Below are positions 60,970-64,000 of a stretch of 64,000 nt of DNA, piece by piece. Source of the DNA: Punica granatum (Eukaryota; Streptophyta; Magnoliopsida; Myrtales; Lythraceae). The stretch spans positions 19,256,274 through 19,320,273 of the forward strand of contig NC_045129.1 in the NCBI RefSeq assembly GCF_007655135.1, read 5' to 3'. A program made the translations under genes and the position numbers. Each line of letters starts with the position of its first letter. Position 1 is the stretch's first letter. The notes under the pieces are model-generated. The model had not been told where the DNA came from. It was given only the letters and a program-made list of their open reading frames with translations, and did not search any database.

Positions 60970-62469
60970 ATGGACCGCCCGGCTCCCGGTCTCAGACTCG
61001 AAGCGATCACACCACCAAGGCAAGACATCATGCGCATTTGGAGGACTCTCCGACCGGTGGATCGTGCCTTCATTCAGGGCATCGTCGGAGATATGGTCAT
61101 GTTCACGGAAACTCCGGTGGATTGGATCTTCTTGAGGACCGCCATGGAGTTTTGGGACCCCGAACATGCAGTATTCAACTTTCAAGGGACGGAGTTGACG
61201 CCCACAATCGAGGAGTATACGGCACTCATCCAGAGGCCCACGCCCACGACCCAAGGCATCTTTGTGCCCAACCCGTTTGCGGTCATTCGGAGTCAGCTCT
61301 CCAACCTCCTCGGCATACCTACCCAAGACGTCCACCAAGAGCTTTATCAAGGATGGGATCACGGCATCAGGATCGCTTGGCTCTCCGATTGGACGCTCCT
61401 CCGCGCATTGACACCTTCGACGGCGTCCTACCAACACGACGCGTGTCACGGGTTCTTGCTCTTGGTTTTTGGCACTCTCCTGTTCCCGTACTCGCCGAAC
61501 CTCATTGACGGGGCTATAGCCCAAGTCGTCCTCCAAGCGGTAGGAGGCCATAGGTACGTGGAGGCTTTACTAGCCGAGACCGTTCGGTCTCTAGACTATG
61601 TTAGAGAGGTTCGGCGCAGCAAGATGAGGGGATCCCCGCACCTACTGCAGATTTGGCTTCTCGCGCACATCCGCCCCTTTTGCTCATCGCATCTGTTCTC
61701 CTACATCACTGACGAGCGTTCGCCGATCGAGCGCCTGGTACTGGTCATCCCACCTCCCGAGCACAGCTTCTCGGAATGGAGGCACTTTTGGCGCGAGTTG
61801 ACGCCCGCACGATTCCTATGGGTCGCTCGATGGAATCCCGGCGGCCCCATGATCACAGGATGTCCCAGAATTGTGGGAGTCCCCCTTCTTAGCCACTTGG
61901 GGAGCACGCTCATACTCCCCGGCCAGGTAATCAGACAACTCGGCAGCTTACAGGACATTCCCGCCGAGGCGGACCGCCTACCCTACCGCATCCAGTGGGC
62001 CGACTCTACATCCACGGCCCCCGCAAGATTCCTACAGATTCGGGAGATCCACCGCCAACGGGACGCTAGCACCATACAGCGTTTGTACTTCCCCGAGCAC
62101 CCCACCGACGAAGAGCGAGCATTTTCCGCCACATCAGCATACGTGGCTCAGTTCTATTCGCAGGGATCGGCATCGCCGCAACGGTCCCAGGCCACCCCGA
62201 CTCCCCAAGCTGCACCTACCCCCGCTCACGAAGCCGAAAGCTCCACCCAAGCGGTTATGCGCGCAGAGCTACGGGCCATCAGGGAGGAATGAGATAGGCT
62301 GCGTTGCGAGCTTGTTGACTCTCGCGCGGAGGTCGCGGACTACAGGGAGCTTCAGACGGAGTTGGCTCGAGCACGCGCTTGAGTTGAACATTTAGACAGG
62401 GAGATGGCCCGTTTGAGCGCGAAGTTGGACCGAGTGCGTGCAAGGGCGCGCGAGATCTCCCACCCCTAG
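60970..62469 (+). pseudogene. E4 ORF1, Tat/Ogre-type extra protein
   Basis: 500 codons including the stop, from MDRPAPGLRLEA to ISHP plus TAG at 62467-62469. Open for 440 codons, then TGA at 62290-62292 and again at 62380-62382, both likely CGA to TGA changes. Shares PVDWIFLRTA, FWDPEHAVFNFQGTEL, ACHGFLLLVFGT, MRGSPHLLQIWLLAHIRPF and FPEHPTDEERAFSAT with E2 ORF1 and has the same length. The charged tail after 62290 is coiled-coil-like. The start is chosen because both copies begin MD in the same place. No catalytic motif is recognised. Confidence 0.9.
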
Positions 62470-62782
62470 GATTCGCGGACGTGCCCGTTTTTGCCCTCGC
62501 TCGGACCTATGCCGCTCTCAACCGGCCACCGAGCGCAAAGGGATGCCGGCTTTACATTCATGTTCTTTTTTTTCGTGTGCTATGTTTTGTAAAACTATGG
62601 AACTCCAATCTAATCAATGTAATGACATTAGCATTTTGAAAACTCATGCATCTCATACATCTTGTCATCTTATTTATTCCGTACTTGTCGTCCAAAATAT
62701 CGACATTGTCCTTACACACTTTTGGAACTCTAGGTGATCGCAACTGGCGTCGCACCGTTACCCGACTCGTCAGCCTCTCAGG
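62470..62782 (+). other. E4 spacer between ORF1 and gag
   Basis: AT-rich, no frame. Contains TTTTGTAAAACTATGGAACTCC and ends near a possible acceptor, TTTTGGAACTCTAG|GTGATC (about 62734). The analogous place in E3 has TTTGCAG|GTGT, so an intron or splice leader into gag is possible but unproven. Confidence 0.5.
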
Positions 62783-63781
62783 ATGGTGGAAGAGGATCGA
62801 GTCGATATCTCCGAAGAAGTCAACCCACCGGTTTCGGCTCATTCTCAACCACCTCTGACGCACGCTCCGCTGCCTCCAACTCCTGCAGGCATACTCCCGG
62901 CGTATTCGGGCGCCCCTCCGGCACATCTCCCGCCCCCGACGTCTTCAAGAGCGTCCCTTCCACGGGTCTCACAGACGTCATCCGCCTTCGACGACCAACC
63001 CGCATCACCGCACTCGAGGGCACGGTCAACCAATTGGCCGCAAGCATGGCCGCCGACATTGCGGAATTATTCGCCCTACTTAGGGGACCGAACCGCGCAT
63101 CTTCGAGCTCCACACCTCCACCGGGACAAGGGCCGATGGTCGACCGGACCCCTTGGGTTCCGCCAACCCAAGTCCCGGAGAACATTGATGCTCCCGCACC
63201 GCCAACGCTGCACACATCCACGGTTCACCCTTTCACCAGCCCATTTCCACCACCGCCGGCCCCCACGGCCGTCCCTCTTCCACCGGCGACCTTCCTGTCC
63301 TCGGAGCATGCCCCGTCCGCACCTCCACCCATCTCCATACCGGCCCCATCCGCGGTCTATGCCGTGCCTTCGCCGATGGTTTTCCCGGCGTCCTGTGCAC
63401 TTGCTCTGACTCATCTCCAAACCGCGGAGCTTCCTCCCTACCCGTCTCTACAACCCCAGGTCGGCCTCTCTTACCAGGCACCGCCCCCTATAAACACTAC
63501 CTTCCATGAACCAGGCACGCCGACTCATGCGGCCTAGTTCGCCTCACCAACGCACTTCTTCCCCGAGGCTGACGTCGAACAAGAACGTAGATTGAAGCGA
63601 ATGGAGGAGACGATACGAGCCCTACAAGCGAGTGATGCTCGACCCGATGCGCACTACGGCGACTGTAGCCTATTCCCGGGCATGCGGTTGCCCCCGAAGT
63701 TCAAGATCCCAGAGTTCAAGACCTACGAGGGCACGACGGATCCACGCCACCACCTCCACCATTACCGGGGGAAAATGCTAC
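62783..63781 (+). pseudogene. gag: E4 gag N-terminal part, broken
   Basis: Starts MVEEDRVDISEEVNPP, matching E2 gag. A frameshift near 62990 moves it to the frame with ITALEGTVNQLAASM. A Pro-rich region follows, then an in-frame TAG (63535-63537), MEETIRALQAS, and PPKFKIPEFKTYEGTTDPRHHL. It is cut at 63781 by a new LTR, right after GKML. The Pro-rich N-terminus is longer than the gag core and is shared by both families. Confidence 0.9.
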
Positions 63782-64000
63782 TGTCAGCACCCCATTTTGG
63801 CCCACCGGCTTCCTACACGAGAATCCCCGATCAAAGCCCGGGTTACTATTCATCTCCTGGCAATCAGAGGCGAACATGCGGGCACAGAGTCATAAACCAC
63901 AGAAGAAGAGCTGGGTCCATTAGAAAAGCCGAAGAGAGCAGTCGGAAGAACTTATAGACAAAGAACCTCGAAAACAACGGAGCTGGCACTGTGGCACTAT
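63782..64000 (+). mobile_element. Family B LTR, start only
   Basis: TGTCAGCACCCCATTTTGGCCCACCGGCTTCC begins abruptly in E4 gag and runs to the end of the window. It is the first 219 bases of a + strand B LTR, closest to the E4 and 1-4610 type. Whether a whole element or a solo LTR follows is not visible. Confidence 0.9.

Larger units (their letters stand above)
55403..63781 (+). mobile_element. E4: family B coding element, truncated by another LTR
   Basis: 5' LTR (55403-60380), damaged primer site, leader, ORF1 and the first part of gag, in + orientation. Gag is interrupted at 63781 by a new LTR. It shows that B-type LTRs also occur on elements with coding capacity, unlike E3. It was inserted into the 3' LTR of E1. 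Its right end is not in the window, so target repeats cannot be tested. Confidence 0.88.

Noticed and set aside
60708..61508. 266-codon frame on the + strand overlapping the E4 ORF1 start
   Set aside because: It runs out of frame through ORF1, which has clear homology to E2 ORF1. No conservation of this frame in E2.
60931..61551. 206-codon minus-strand frame
   Set aside because: Antisense shadow of ORF1.
63592..63957. 121-codon frame continuing from gag into the LTR
   Set aside because: Everything after 63781 is LTR sequence; the fusion is a result of the insertion.

Overview
The window is plant nuclear DNA made almost entirely of nested LTR retrotransposons. I found no convincing host gene, tRNA, rRNA or CRISPR array. 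The pol domain order (RT, Ty3-type RNase H, a second RNase H, integrase), an extra ORF ahead of gag, an arginine-tRNA-like primer site and LTRs of about 5 kb place the elements in the Ty3/gypsy Tat/Ogre group, which is confined to plants. The species cannot be read from the sequence; a eudicot is likely, and a loose recollection of similar first ORFs in Myrtales such as pomegranate is only a guess.

Two LTR families occur, called A and B here. Their LTRs begin with the same TGTCAGCACCCCATTTTGG, and they share primer site, polypurine tract, a 5' leader block and a 3' hairpin region, but most of the LTR interior differs. The oldest unit is E1, a decayed A element on the + strand. Its pieces lie at 7773-7981, 25340-26515, 53243-54611 and 54612-55402. 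E1's integrase was hit by a B LTR on the minus strand (ending at 7772) and by E3 (7982-25339, target duplication GGCGT). Its 3' noncoding region was hit by a solo A LTR on the minus strand (26516-31339 plus 53094-53242). That solo LTR was then hit by E2 (31340-53093), a 21.75-kb A element on the minus strand flanked by CCTA. E1's 3' LTR was cut by E4 (55403-63781), a B element whose gag was in turn cut by another B LTR (63782 onward). The window opens inside one more + strand B LTR (1-4610).

E2 carries a nearly complete gene set reading right to left: ORF1 (45706-47202), gag-protease (41808-45401), a 191-nt intron that joins protease to RT in frame, and pol (38178-41616). All three have a few stops or frameshifts, so it is a recently dead element. 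E4 keeps ORF1 and the start of gag. E3 has two LTRs, perfect target repeats, primer site and polypurine tract but no gag or pol. Its interior is leader, short repeats, hairpins and a 49-bp minisatellite of about 40 copies, so it must have moved with proteins from a partner such as the A family.

The most interesting signal is a pair of hairpin types repeated in tandem in the 3' noncoding part of E1, E2 and E3. The stems change on both sides so that pairing is kept while the downstream GCAAAA-type box stays constant. Because the non-coding E3 has it too, it is a candidate cis-acting RNA element. A second conserved block of about 170 nt lies between primer site and ORF1 in E2, E3 and E4 and may be a packaging leader.
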